A DNA stretch of 64,000 nt from Hemicordylus capensis (taxonomy: Eukaryota; Chordata; Lepidosauria; Squamata; Cordylidae), in NCBI RefSeq assembly GCF_027244095.1, contig NC_069660.1:282804863-282868862 (forward strand), read 5' to 3'. This document shows, in pieces, positions 50,854 through 62,668 of this stretch. The notes beneath the pieces were generated by a model, which was not told where the DNA came from, did no database searches, and saw only the letters and a program-made list of their open reading frames with translations. Position numbers and translations under genes: made by a program. The stretch's first letter is position 1, and each line of letters begins with the position of its first letter.

Positions 50854-50985
50854 ATGACGGCGTCTCCCGACTACCTGGTCATCTTATTCGGGACCACCGC
50901 CGGTGCCAATGGGGCTGGGCTGGGATCCGATGAGAGAGAGTTGATCCAGTTGTTGTGGAGAGTGGTGGATCTGGCCAGTAAAAAG
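50854..50985 (+). CDS. ESRP1: ESRP1 exon 1 (coding part)
   Basis: ESRP1 is an RNA-binding protein that sets epithelial splice patterns, for example FGFR2-IIIb. Exon 1 starts at ATG 50,854 (context atcATGacg, A at -3) and gives 44 residues: [44 protein letters not shown]. This is close to human [13 protein letters not shown]. It ends at donor gtattt in phase 0. The segment begins the N-terminal RNase H-fold (DnaQ-like) domain of the ESRP/Fusilli family. In this window the gene comprises five exons, 50,854 to beyond 64,000; the RNA-recognition motifs lie outside. Confidence 0.96.
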
Positions 50986-51656
50986 GTATTTGCTGGGAGT
51001 TTGTAATGCCAGGAAGGTCCATTTTCTTTCTTTCTTTCTCCCCTGTCCCGTCCCCAGCTCAGCGCGCGGGCGAGAATCCATAGCGTTAAGTCTCGGCGAC
51101 CCTCTAGAAACTCTTCGTTCAACCTGTGGGTAGGAAAGACACACAACCGGGGTCGCTGGCGTTTATCTCGAACGCTCGCCTGCATTCCTGGCTTCGAATC
51201 CTGCGTTGGGCCGTGGAACTCATTGCTTGATTTTTCTGTGGTTGCTGCTTCTCCAAGTAACTCGAAAGTTTGATTTCTGTAAGGTGCTTGGGAGAGGGCG
51301 GGTTTAGAAACCAGGGCTCACACTCCGAGCAGCTTTACTGGGGAGCAACCGCATTGAATTTAACGGGACTTACTTCTGAGTAAACGCACTTAGGACAGCA
51401 CATCGGGACCTCCCTCTTTATTTCCCTTCAAAGGAAGTCCCCCCTGTGGGATGAGGATTAGGCCCAGGGAAGGCTAGGGCTGCCTGCAGCCGAACTCAAT
51501 GAGTTCCTTAGTTGGGCCTACATGGGTCAAGCATCTTTCTGGCCTCTACTTAAATCTCGCTTGTTACTACCACTGGCTTGGCTTAGCGGGGGAAGCCTAC
51601 AGAAGAGACCGTGGAAAAACTGATCTCTTTTCCCTCCACCCTTTTAATCCCTGGAG
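50986..51656 (+). other. ESRP1: ESRP1 intron 1
   Basis: 671 nt, GC-rich in its first half. About 51,345-51,395 resembles the dispersed AAGTAAG hairpin repeat (GGGACTTACTTCTGAGTAAAC). Confidence 0.85.
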
Positions 51657-51785
51657 GTGGGAAACCTTCACGAAGTGCTGATCGGACCCGATCACTTGGA
51701 GCTGACAGAAGAATGCAAGGAAGAAACCAAGATCGCGGAAGACAGCTTGGCGCTCGCCCCACAACTGGAGCAAGCTCTGAGACAG
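51657..51785 (+). CDS. ESRP1: ESRP1 exon 2
   Basis: The 129 nt between acceptor ctggag and donor gtgaac encode [16 protein letters not shown], then [14 protein letters not shown] and [13 protein letters not shown] (human VGQLHEVLVRPDQLEL, TEDCKEETKI). The exon is phase 0 on both sides. The intron before it is only 671 nt. Confidence 0.95.
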
Positions 51786-53186
51786 GTGAACGACCCAGCC
51801 CTTGCTTTCGTAGGGGCCATCTCCAAGAGCTGTTTGAGTGCCGGGGCTTGTCCAGGATCCTTCCTTCTCTGGGGTGGATCTAAACTGTCGTGGGAATTGG
51901 GGTGTGCCCCGCGCGCAAAGGAAGAGATGTTAAGACACTCCATTTCTCTTCGGGGATGGGTTGGGTTTGTTGTGGGAGGGAGAGCTTAGTCACAAAGCCG
52001 GAGCAGGAGGAGAAACTCCTTCGCGTTCCAGCGCCCACGTGTGCCTAATGAAGAGAAGATGGTGCGTTTCTGGATGGCTTTTCTCCTGAGGAAGGTGATC
52101 CAGACACTCCACTGGCAGGCCACTCATTTCCTCCAGGAAAAGCCAATGTGGCAATTGTTCCAAGTGCTTAGAAACACTGCCCTAGGCTATGCCTCTGAAC
52201 TCGGAAGCAGATCCCACTTGGTTAAGTGAGACTTACTCCCAGGTAAGTGTGTAGATGATGGCAGCCATAATGGACAAGGGGGCCATGTGCTTTACCTTTT
52301 GATTGTTCCAAAGCCAAAGTTCCCCAATTCAAAGCCAGCTGATTTCATTTTACCTTTACTCTCCCACTGGTCAAATATTTAAGCTGCCTACAGAAAAGAC
52401 TTGAGAAATTTTGTTCCATATATATATCCTGAATTGTTGCTTTAAAATTCATCACCAGTAACTTGCACATACATTAGTGGAAACTACAAACTGACTGGCA
52501 GTTTGTATGCCATAAACAAATGTATGCACAAAGTTAACTTTGTTTCTGCTATTATTTGTGTATGGGATGATATTGACTAGTCCTACATCTCTCTGACTAG
52601 TAAGAGACTTCTGTCATAGGGTTCTCATGTTTATGGCTGTCTGAAGCATGTAAGAAGTTAAATCAGAACTCAGACCAATAAGCCATGGCATCATATAACA
52701 GGCACACTTTTCTGTGCAGGATGCTTTTTAGGGGTTTGTTTGGATCTCTGGAGGACTATGTGGACTAGGACGCACCTGTTTAATCTTAGTGGGGGGAAGC
52801 AGCTGCAAAACCAAGCCTTTTAATCAGCCCATTAGGGGAAATCTTGTGTTTAAAAATGTGGCCAGTTTTCCAACCAAGTATTGTATGTAGAACATATTTG
52901 AATTGTACCTGGTTTGAGACTTATGGAATCTGTAAAGATCCATTAAGCACTGATCACATTCAGCTCTACAGGTCAGGTGCAATAAAAGGATTCCTGCCTC
53001 TCCCATAGAAATTGTGTTGAATATAATTAATGGTGCCTTGTACAAACGACATGTGCATTGTCATAGTCGGCTTACAACAACCCTGTTCCACTTGCCAATG
53101 TATAGCTCAGTGCAGTGAAAGTATGGGAGCCATATCCAGTAGTAAAATGAAGCATGCAGTAAGGTTGGTCAGGCATACTTTAGCCA

Positions 53187-53412
53187 GGGGTTCCCAACCT
53201 GTGGTACTCCAGATCAGGGGTGCAGTCAGGGTTCAAAGAAACCGGGCCACCCCCCCTCAGGGGCTGTGCCTCGCAGCCCTGACACATCTGATGTCAGGCG
53301 TGCGGGGACTGTTTTAGCTCCCGAATGGGGTCACTATAACTCTCATCATCCCTAGCCACAACAAATTGTAGCTGGGGTTGATGGGAGTTGTAGTTCAGCA
53401 ACAATTTGTTTC
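53187..53412. mobile_element. Hairpin MITE interrupted by a second element
   Basis: CCAGGGGTTCCCAACCTGTGG begins a family member like 4,860. The right arm with CTCATCATCCCTAGCC and its inverted GATGGGAGTTGTAGTTC lies at about 53,340-53,400. Between them, from about 53,216, CAGGGGTGCAGTCAGGGTTC starts a different insert. Confidence 0.5.
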
Positions 53413-53522
53413 TAGGGAGCATATGCTTTAGCCAATGTCATTGCATCGGGGCATATCCTGCTATGGATCCAGGGAGTAACAGCTGAACTGGAGAGAGTAC
53501 AGTCTATTTTTTAAGAGCAATC

Positions 53523-54240
53523 TTTGCAGTGCCTAGGTGTGTGCCTTATTCTGCTCTGTGCTTGGAATCTGGGTCTTTCTCTATTGTCTGTAAAGCCTGG
53601 GAGCTTACTTTTGCTAGATGGAGTAAACTCTGTTCAGAGATTCAGGAATTTTCTTTTTTCCAATATTTATGGGTGGATTCTTATCCCAACCCTTGGCTAA
53701 CATATGTGAATAATAAAATTATTCAACTGGACCTTTCTCCTTCAGAACTCCTTACTTGGGAATATAATAAGGTGAAGGAAATATTATTTCTCCGGCTGCA
53801 CTATATTGAGCGGCAGGAACTTATGTCTTTGGCCAATAGGACTTGCTCCCCTTTACGTTTTGGGATTTCGCCACCTTGGGGAGATAGAGGTGCTAATTAC
53901 TTAACAACACTGCATTTTTCTAAATTTCGGGTCTCATTTGCTTGGGCCCGGTTTAATGTGCTGCCCTCTTCTCTTTTGGAACGGAGATTTACTAAAGATC
54001 ATCCTGTTGTGGTTTTCTGCCCTTGTGGCATCGGCCTTCTGGAAACTGTCACCCATGTACTGCTATATTGATCTATATTGATCTATATTGATCTATATTG
54101 AGCTGTCTATTGTTTTTAAGTAATTTATTATGAGTGATTGTATTCTGTTTTATTGTGTTTTAGCACTGTTTTATTGATAGTTGTAATGAGTATATTTGTT
54201 GTTCCTATTTCGGCTGGCCAACAGCCGTAATAAAATTGAT
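53523..54240 (+). mobile_element. LINE C-terminal fragment, clade not assigned
   Basis: An open frame of 180 codons (53,529-54,071) ends in FCPCGIGLLETVTHVLLY, the same CPCG-x-ETxxH end as the fragment at 12,950. The 3' end is GGCTGGCCAACAGCCGTAATA with AAATTGATGATG. A 10-bp tandem (CTATATTGAT) lies between ORF and tail. Confidence 0.65.
54063..54101 (+). repeat. 10-bp tandem repeat CTATATTGAT
   Basis: Just under four copies at the end of the LINE ORF. Confidence 0.95.
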
Positions 54241-54247
54241 GATGCAT

Positions 54248-54396
54248 CAGGGCATAGATAGGGGACAGGGGGCCTGTGTTTGCCCCTCTCCCCAGCAGGC
54301 CCTGGAAGTGAGGGAGATAAGGAAGAAAATAGGAAGGGGTGGAGCTAGGGTCCTGGGTTCTTTGAAACCACCCACTCAATTATAGCTACACCCCTA
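54248..54396. mobile_element. hAT-type MITE, CAGGGGCGTAGCTA family
   Basis: CAGGGCATAGATAGGGG against the inverted ATTATAGCTACACCCCTA. Flanks TGATGCAT and CATTGCAT match at 5 of 8. Confidence 0.6.
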
Positions 54397-54584
54397 CATT
54401 GCATGAACCTAAGCTTGCTTAAGTGCAAGCATTTGCATGGATTTTGCTGTACTTGTACTGGCTCTTGTTCTTTACGTTGTAGATTTTTTTGGTAACTGAT
54501 TTGCAAGACAACTTCAGGACCTTATGGATGGAATTCAGGATCAAAGTATCGTAAATACTTCTGTGCATCACACTGAAAATGTAA

Positions 54585-54797
<213 letters not shown>

Positions 54798-55257
54798 TGA
54801 ATGCTGGTTATCGGGTTATTTGATTTGTTGTGCATATTTTTGTTAAAGACTCATTGCTTCTTGTCCGTACTCATGACAGTTTTTGGGTGTGCCTCTCTGA
54901 AATCACTGGCATTTGGGTTGTGTATGAGTGCATCTTGGAATTGGCAAAGCAATATTTTTGTGTTCTTAAAAGTTATAGGACTACAGGCCTATGCACACTT
55001 ACCTAGGAGTCTGAGTAAGCATGCCTAGGATTGCATTGTAGATATTGGTACATTCTTTATATACTGTATTTGTATTCTATAATAACGCTTGTTCTTACCT
55101 GTTTTTGCATTCCACAGAATAACTCAATATGAACTAGGAAAGCTCTGCACAAATTGTGATCACATTTTCTAATGTGTTTCTAACATTCCAAATTGGTCAC
55201 TAGACTGCATATTTGCATGCTTCCCAGTCTTGTCATTAGTAGACATTTAACTTATGC

Positions 55258-55336
55258 AGTCTGATGCGCATGTACTTGGAGTGAGCCCCACTGAATTCAG
55301 TGGGGTTTGCTTTATTCTAAGAGTTGGACTGCATGT
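55258..55336. repeat. Dispersed hairpin repeat with perfect central palindrome
   Basis: CAGTCTGATGCGCATGTAC, then a perfect 20-bp palindrome at 55,286-55,305 (CCCCACTGAA and its inverse), then GTTGGACTGCAT. Same family as 30,770 and 54,972-55,042. Confidence 0.55.
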
Positions 55337-55810
55337 CCTAATATGTAGGCTTGCTTGGACCTAAACTTGGTTTTAAGATCTTGTAATTCTGTAGTTGATT
55401 TTTGTTTAAGAGTACTTTCCTAAAGAGATATTGTTTCTCTTTAAGCAATGTTCCATATGTGGACTTGTCTGGTAAAGGGGTGTACGTAAGGCTTACATAC
55501 AGTTTACAGCATAAAATGACAGCAGTGTAAGAAATAGTTATCATTCATCATTTCAATGAGATTAAATCTATACTCTGGGACTTTCAAAACATGATGTTGT
55601 AGATCTTGAAATTCAGGTTGTGAACAGTGTGTGTCCACTAGCTAATGTACAATAGCAAGAATGCGTGTGCATCTTGAATCTTTTTGATTCATGTATCATT
55701 TTTTAGAAAAATAGCTTGAGGAAAGAGAAACATAATGTCTTAATCTCATCATCTGTCCTTCATTCCATATTGAGATTATATATTTATGTGTACTTCCAAA
55801 TTTTTAATGT

Positions 55811-55837
55811 ATGTGTGTGTGTGTGTGTGTGTGTGTA
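55811..55837 (+). repeat. (GT)n microsatellite
   Basis: About thirteen GT units. Confidence 0.95.
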
Positions 55838-56034
55838 AGTACACACAGTAGTATACAACTAAAAATAAAAACTATTTAAAACAGTATAAAAATGAGTCAA
55901 CAAGTAGCAGTGGATGCAAAACAATTTTCTTAAGTGGTTACATGTATCACTTCTCACACACAGCAGTGAATTTGTCTTGTCCTTTAAAATAAGAGACATA
56001 CATATATCAGCTGGTATATACATATGATAAATAA

Positions 56035-56372
56035 TCAATCTTCGGAGCCTCTCTGAAGGCTGCCAGCCACAATGGTGTGATGGGTGGCTTACCAGTGAGA
56101 GAGCCTTTTCAATAGTGGCCCCTTGTCCATCGATTACCCTCTCTAGAGAGGATTGTCTGGTGACTTCTTTGTAATCATTTCGGTGCCAGGCAAGTCGTCT
56201 TCTTTTGGCAAGCTTTTACATTTGCAATTGCTGCTGCTTTACTTCTGCTGGCTGTTTAATTGCTTTAGAGTTCTGTGTTTTTGTTTTAGGTATAGTTCTT
56301 AATTTTCTTTTTGTAAATTGCTTTGAGGACACTGGTCAGTTGAGCAGTATATAAACAGAATTTTTTGGGGGG
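56035..56372 (+). mobile_element. L2-group LINE 3' end
   Basis: GTGAGAGAGCCTTTTCAATA, then GTGGCCCCTTG (RERAFSIVAP, typical of the L2 C-terminus), then a 3' UTR ending TTGTAAATTGCTTTGAGGAC and GAGCAGTATATAAACAG. Confidence 0.6.
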
Positions 56373-57386
56373 GGGGAATTGAAAAACTATTTTTATGTAT
56401 CTCTCTGAACACACATTGTTACATTTAACTGTGTTAAATAAACAGAAACTAAGGTCATAATTGCTTGGTCAAAGAAGACTTTGTTGTGTTGCAGCATAAC
56501 ATTACAAGATGTTGTGTTCTAAAATTCCTAAATATTGCTCACTTCCCACCCCCAGCCTTCCCCTCAGTGAACATCCTTAGTGAGTATTCCCTTACATTCT
56601 GCTTATTTCCACATCCTGACATGCACGTTAGCAAACATTCAGCTATATTTTTTAGTTTTCGTGAGGCACTGCTGTTGTATATAAGCAATGAATAAATACA
56701 TCTTCCTCACAAACTCCTGGAAACCTCATTGATTTTTTCCCCTTTACTATAGTTGGGACTAAGCTGTTGCCAGATACACACACTGATATTTTAGGCAACA
56801 CACTTCATCTTCTGAACAAGATTAAAATCATAATATATTGTGATGCTATCCATATGATTCTATTTTTCATGTCAACCCCAGCTATATTCCATCAAATCAA
56901 TCTCCTGCAGAAGTGCATACATTCCAAACCTTTAAAACTGCTCTAAGCAGTTTTAAAATACAGCAAAACTGAAATCAGTCTGTCACAGAAGTATGGCCCT
57001 CATTTATTTTTTTCACTTCCCCCCACTCAAGCTATGCAAGTAATAAATCATGTGTGCCTGCACTATACTGTCCTGCAGAGAATCAAATATGACTAGTGAT
57101 GTACCAAAAGCTTCCTTATGCAACTAGGGAAGACCTCGAGCTCACACAGTGTTCTAAACAGTGACAATTGCAACTAGGGAAAATAACTCTCTTCCGAATT
57201 TTTCACAGAAGCCTATGGCTGACAAGATGGAAATATGGCATTCTAAAGCAAAACAGAACAAGCTAAATATTGAGGCCTTCAGTCCTTAAGTCTATATAAA
57301 ATGTACGAGTAAAAAAATTAATGTATCTTTACATTTATATCCTGCTTCTTCTCCAAAGAGCCCTGAGTGGGGTGTATACACAACAG

Positions 57387-57562
57387 CAGTGCTCTCTCTC
57401 ATTCTTTTCTTCTGTGTGCAGAATGAGTTTTGTTCTGGGTGGCAGTATCAAGGCAGTGTGCGCGCACATGCATTCACAGTGGGACCTGAACAGGATCTAA
57501 AATTAACTGAGCGGACATCAAAAAATATGTGAGCGCGCACACACGCCTTAGAGGGAACACTG
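57387..57562. mobile_element. hAT-type MITE, CAGTGTTCCCTCTAA family
   Basis: 176 bp from CAGTGCTCTCTCTCATTC to CCTTAGAGGGAACACTG with an exact 8-bp duplication CACAACAG (57,379-57,386 and 57,563-57,570). Opposite orientation to the copy at 19,396. Confidence 0.82.
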
Positions 57563-58483
57563 CACAACAGTCCTGTGAGCTGAGGCATTCATCTAGGATG
57601 AGCTGCATGCCTTGCTCCTAGTTATTGCTTGTCATGAGTAATGTGGACTGTTGAATAATCCCTGTGTGTGTTGTGCACTTCTATTGTCTGTCAATGCCTA
57701 TTATGAAATATCCTCTTTGGTTTTGTCATGGATCACAAATGCTTAAGGTCTGTATAATGTGACCACTGCTGTGTGTGGCTTGCTTGGTTGAATCCGGTGT
57801 ACAAACAAGAGAGGAGAGATATATGCTAAAAATTTCTGTCTGTTGTAGTAAAAGTGCATACCAAAAAGGGAAGATTGATGGGTCTGGTGTTGAGGAAATG
57901 AGGTTGCTTTTCCCATTTTGGGCTTCCTAGAATACAACACTTATTTTTAACAAAGTCAAAAGCCCTCTTCAGATGTGCTGTATGTGTATTCAGGTGTCTG
58001 TGTGCATGTGTTTGTGAGACATATATGCATCTTAAACATGAACCTGGCTACAGGCCCCTTGAAACGCAGGATACAGATGGGAAGTGCACTGACGTACATG
58101 TTTTGAGCATAACATGTGGATAGGGCTAAAGTTATCTAATCTATAGAATTTGCTTATATGCTTAAAATCTATTAGATCTGCCTTGATTCGTCTCCAGTGA
58201 GTGATGCTAAGGTGATTAGTTGAAGAAAACTAGGACCCCAAAGTGACAAAGGTTCTCGTTGTAGAGCAGCTCTTAGCTATGTGTCGATTTCAATTGCCTA
58301 CATTTTCATTGTTGAGTATTGGCAAATTAAAAATGTAAAGATACTTAGGTGTCTGTCTGATACTTAATGTTTGCCAGAGAGCACACTTCTGTCTGAGTGT
58401 TTAGGCTGCTGCAAGTATGAATACAGAACAAAAGGCAAATGGCTGCTTTCTTAGTTGACCAGAGCTAATCTGTCCTCTTGCAG

Positions 58484-58598
58484 AATATCTTGTTGCCCGA
58501 ATGTTTCTACTCCTTTTTTGATCTGCGGAAAGAATTCAAGAAATGTTGCCCTGGCTCACCTGAAATGGACAAGCTGGATGCTGAAGCCATGGCAGAGT
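58484..58598 (+). CDS. ESRP1: ESRP1 exon 4
   Basis: The 115 nt between acceptor ttgcag and donor gtatcc encode [16 protein letters not shown], then [14 protein letters not shown] and LDAEAMAE, plus the first base of a tyrosine codon. Human has [16 protein letters not shown]. The donor gtatcc is a weak match to consensus, but phase and homology fix it. Confidence 0.94.
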
Positions 58599-58768
58599 GT
58601 ATCCTTTTCTTTTTATTTTGAAAAAGTGTATGAAGAATACTAGAGGGTTACATCTTTTAAAAAGAGAACTGGAATTGTTCTCCTCCCAGGAGACAGTGTG
58701 ATTTTAGTTTTAACTGTCTAATACTGTTGTCTTACTCAAAGCTTTTTATGATGCCTACATAATACCAA

Positions 58769-59015
58769 TGACGCAGCAGGGAAGTAACTTGCCTAGGGAG
58801 CAAGAGGCTGCCGGTTCAAATCCCCACTGGTATGTTTCCCACACTATAGGAAACACCTACATCAGGCAGCAGTGATACAGGAAGATGCTGAAAGGCATCA
58901 TCTCATACTGCGTGGGAGGAGGCAATGGTAAACCCCTCCTGCATTCTACCAAAGAAAACCACAGGGCTCTGTGGCTGCCAGGAGTCGACACTGACTTGAC
59001 GGCACAACTTTTCCT
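58769..59015 (+). mobile_element. Sauria SINE with exact 13-bp target duplication
   Basis: ACGCAGCAGGGAAGTAAC (A box), GCCGGTTCAAATCCCCACTGG (B box), GGAAGATGCTGAAAGGCATC, GGGAGGAGGCAATGGTAAAC and the tail GGAGTCGACACTGACTTGACG. TACATAATACCAA flanks both sides (58,756-58,768 and 59,016-59,028). Confidence 0.92.
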
Positions 59016-59645
59016 TACATAATACCAAGTAGGTGTCTATGCTATTGCCAACACTTGAGGCAGAAGTGTCAAATTCCAAAATGGCACTTCCTTCAAGTAT
59101 AAGTAGGTATGCCTGGGCTTGCAAGTGGTGCATTGATTGGGTAGGAAGGAGGAGGGGAGCCTCCTTCCATCGCACTATTTGTGCATGATTTCTTAACTCT
59201 GTCTGAAGCTAGAGCGCAATCTCCTTACTTGTTGATCAGTGCAAATGTGGGTAACTTTGTGCTACTACCATGGCAAACCAGTGAGACAAGTGTTCAATTT
59301 CCACTGGCTCAGTGTCAAACTAGACGTTATTTTAACATTGCAAGTGCATCTTCAAAATGTTAAATAGCAGCTGAATTGGGACCATGCATGACAGCGGGCC
59401 TCTAACACTATTTCCCACACGCTGTTCTAATGGATTGACCCTGCCACCACCTATAGAAGCCATTGGTCAAGGAAAAAACCTCTTTCTTTGCTTGGCAAAA
59501 TTTGTTCTGTCATTTCTTTTCTTGATCATGTTGGGGAAAGGAATTTTGAAGGACTTGTTCAGTTTAATTTTGTGCAGATTTTCTTGAAGTTGTACCCTAA
59601 ACTTTCCTTCCTTAACCCAGTTAGCAAGGAGTCTTGCCTCTGGAG

Positions 59646-59744
59646 CAGAGGTTCCCAGCCTTCGGTCCCCACGCAATAAGAAACATCATCCCAGCCATGC
59701 TGGGGATACTGGGAGTTGTGGGGAGCCAAGGTTGGGAACCTCTG
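59646..59744. mobile_element. hAT-type hairpin MITE
   Basis: CAGAGGTTCCCAGCCTTCGG against the inverted CCAAGGTTGGGAACCTCTG. Flanks CTCTGGAG and TTTTGGAG match at 6 of 8. Confidence 0.75.
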
Positions 59745-60799
59745 TTTTGGAGAAAGGAAATGTTAGGATGCAACTCATAAGTCTTGAAGTATTGCTGTAT
59801 TTTGACAGCAGAATTTCTGGGTGCAAGCTCATCCTCCTGAGAATAAAAGCTCAAACGTGAAGGTTCAGTTTTAAAGTGAATGTTTTCCTCTGAGTGTCAC
59901 ATATGGTTGTACCTGCTTGTTGGGCAGAATAGAATTAAAGAATCTTCTAATTCTGATTATTTTTAACATATTTAACTGCAAGTTAGGATGGATGTGTGTG
60001 TGTGTGTGTGCGGTGCTATAATGTAGACAAATTTCTTCTATGAAGGTAGCTGTTCTTGCTATGTATAAGTTCTAAAAACATAGCTATTGGTGTAATGCAG
60101 TGAAGCAACGAAGAGTCTTATGGCACAATAGACTAACAAATCAATTACAGCATAAGTTCTCATAAACTAGAGCTCACTATATCAGATGTGGACAATGTTC
60201 CTGTTACATAACACAAGATGGCATTGGGCTTTTGTGCTTCAGCACTACACTGCTGGCTCGCATTCAGTGGATGCACTATAAGTCTTGAAATGATTCTTGA
60301 ACATAGCCAAATACCTATCCCAATAAACACAGTAATTTAGAACATGTTTGTTTTATTGATTTTATTATTTTACTTTAAGTTTTTCAGTTTATTTTAAGAA
60401 CTAGATGGATATGTTTGGATAAGTTTACACTTACCCATCTAGTTCTTCAGCTTGAGATCATTTAGGCTAATGTCAATCTTAAGTTACCAAACTATAGGCT
60501 ACCAAATGAACCAGGTGACTGGGGATTTAGGTGTTTCAGCTAATCTGCAAATGCACGTAAACTGCAGGGTCTTTCTGTTTCCCCTGTACTATCTCATTCA
60601 GTTTCTCACTCTGCGAAGCTTGCTCAGCCAGTTCATGGTTGCAAATGCCTCAAGGGTGGAGCGAATCAAGCTTGCATGGCTATTCATAAATCATGTGCCT
60701 TCAGAGGACACATTCTCCATTTCTGTAGAGATCAAACCTGCAGAAGCCATTACACAGTCAATAGTGAGCATACTTGAAGCTTGAATCCCCTCATGACCC

Positions 60800-62668
60800 A
60801 CTGGGGTTAATGTGTTGATCCCTGTACTTATGTGGAATACATTCCAAGACACTCTTCCCACCCCCATATATTCGGATATTCAGGAAAAGGTGTCCAGCAA
60901 TCCCTCTTGCAGTATTAGAGTGGATCAGTTTCAATCTGTGAGTCCTGAGGATGTGGACAAGCTGCTTGGGTCAGTGCAGCCTACCACCTGTTCTCTGGAT
61001 CCTTGCCCGACTTGGCTGCTTCTGTCTAGCAGGGAGATTGTTGGAGGTGGCCTAGTTAACATCATAAATGCATCGCAGAGGGAGGGTAGGGTGCCTCCTT
61101 GTCTCAAGGAGGCAATGGTTAGACCACTCTTAAAGAAGCCTTCCCTGGACACCTTAGCGATGGATAGTTACAGGCCAATCTCCCTTGGTTGGGCAAGGTG
61201 ATTTAAGAACGTGGGGGCCAATCAGCTCCAGGCAGTCTTGGAGGAAACGGATTATCTAGACCCATTTCAAATTGGCTTTAGAGCTGGCTATGGGGTTGAG
61301 ACATCCTTGGTCAGCCTGATGGATGACCTTTTCCAGGGAATCAACAGAGGGAGTGTGACTCTGCTGGTTCTTCTGGATCTCTCAGCGGCGTTGAATACCA
61401 TTCATCATGGTATCCTTCTGGGTCACCTGGGGGAGTTGGGGATAGGGGGCACTGCTTTGCAGTGGTTCCACTACTATCTCTCGGGTAGATTCCAGGTGGA
61501 AGAGGAGCTGTTATATGGAGTCCCTCTGGGCTCCATTCTGTCACCAGTGCTTTTCAAAATCTACATGAAACCGCTGGGTGAGGTCATCAGGAGTTTTGGT
61601 GCTGAGTGTTATTAGTATGCTGATGACACCCAAATCTACTTCTCCTTTTCATCTTCAGGAAATAGCACTCATTCTCTAAATGCCTACCTACAGGCAGTAA
61701 TGGGCTGGATGAGGGATAACAGATTGAAGCTGAATCCAAGCAAGACGGAGGTGCTCATTATGGGGGCTCAGAATCTGAGGGGTGAGCTAGATCTTTCTGT
61801 ACTGGATGGGGTTACACTCCCCCGGAAGTTGCAGGTGTGCAGCTTGGGAGTACTCTTGGACCCTGGTATCTCAGGTGGAGGCCCTGGCCTGGAGTGATTT
61901 CTATCAGCTCCGGCTGATTCGACAGCTGCACCCATTCCTTGAAGACAACCTCAAAACAGTGGTGCATCAGCTGGTAACATCCCGGCTTTACTATTGCAAT
62001 GCGCTCTACGTGGGGCTGCCCTTGTACATAGTTTGGAAACTTTAGCTAGAATTCGGCAGCCAGATTGGTCTCTGGGGCAACCTAGAGAGACCATTTTATG
62101 CCTGTTTTGAAACAGTTACACTGGCTGCCACTATGTTTCTGGGTAAAATACAAAGTGCTGGTCATCACCTTTAAAGTCCTTAGGTACGAGATATCTTAGA
62201 GAGTGCCTTCTTCTGCATGATCTCCACTGCACATTAAGGTCATCTGAGGAGGTCTGTCTCCATTTACCACCGGTTTGTCTGGTGGCAACTCAGAGGTGGG
62301 CCTTCTCTGTAGATGCCCCTGGGCTGTGGAATGCACTCCTGGCAGAAATCCGCAATTTGAATTCTTTACTGGCCTACAGGAGAGCCCTTAAAACCTATCT
62401 GTTTGGCCTGGCCTTCCAGGGTTTTTAAATAGTTGTAATTGGATTTACTTGTAATGATGTAACCTGGTTTTCGGGGGTTTTAAAATTGTTGTTGTTGTTT
62501 AATTGCTTTTTATGATGTTTTAATAGTTAGTTGTTTTATACTATTCTATAATTTTTGCTTAAATTGTTAACTGATCTTAATGGTTTTGTTTTAATTGTAA
62601 ACCGCCCTGAGCCATTTTGGAAGGGCAGTATAAAAATCGAATGAATGAATGAATAAATAAATAAAATT
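60800..62668 (+). mobile_element. L2-group LINE, 5'-truncated
   Basis: Begins in the linker before the reverse transcriptase (IRVDQFQSVSPEDVDKLL), then LLKKPSLDTLAMDSYRPIS, FQIGFRAGYGVETSLVSLMD, LLVLLDLSAALNTIHHG (AAFD motif changed to AALN) and a frame break near 61,615 before the catalytic YADDTQIYFS (about 61,612-61,645). The C-terminus includes VTSRLYYCNALYVGLPLYIV. The tail is TTGTAAACCGCCCTGAGCC with (AATG)n and (AATA)n. At least three frame disruptions. It lies in ESRP1 intron 4. Confidence 0.85.
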
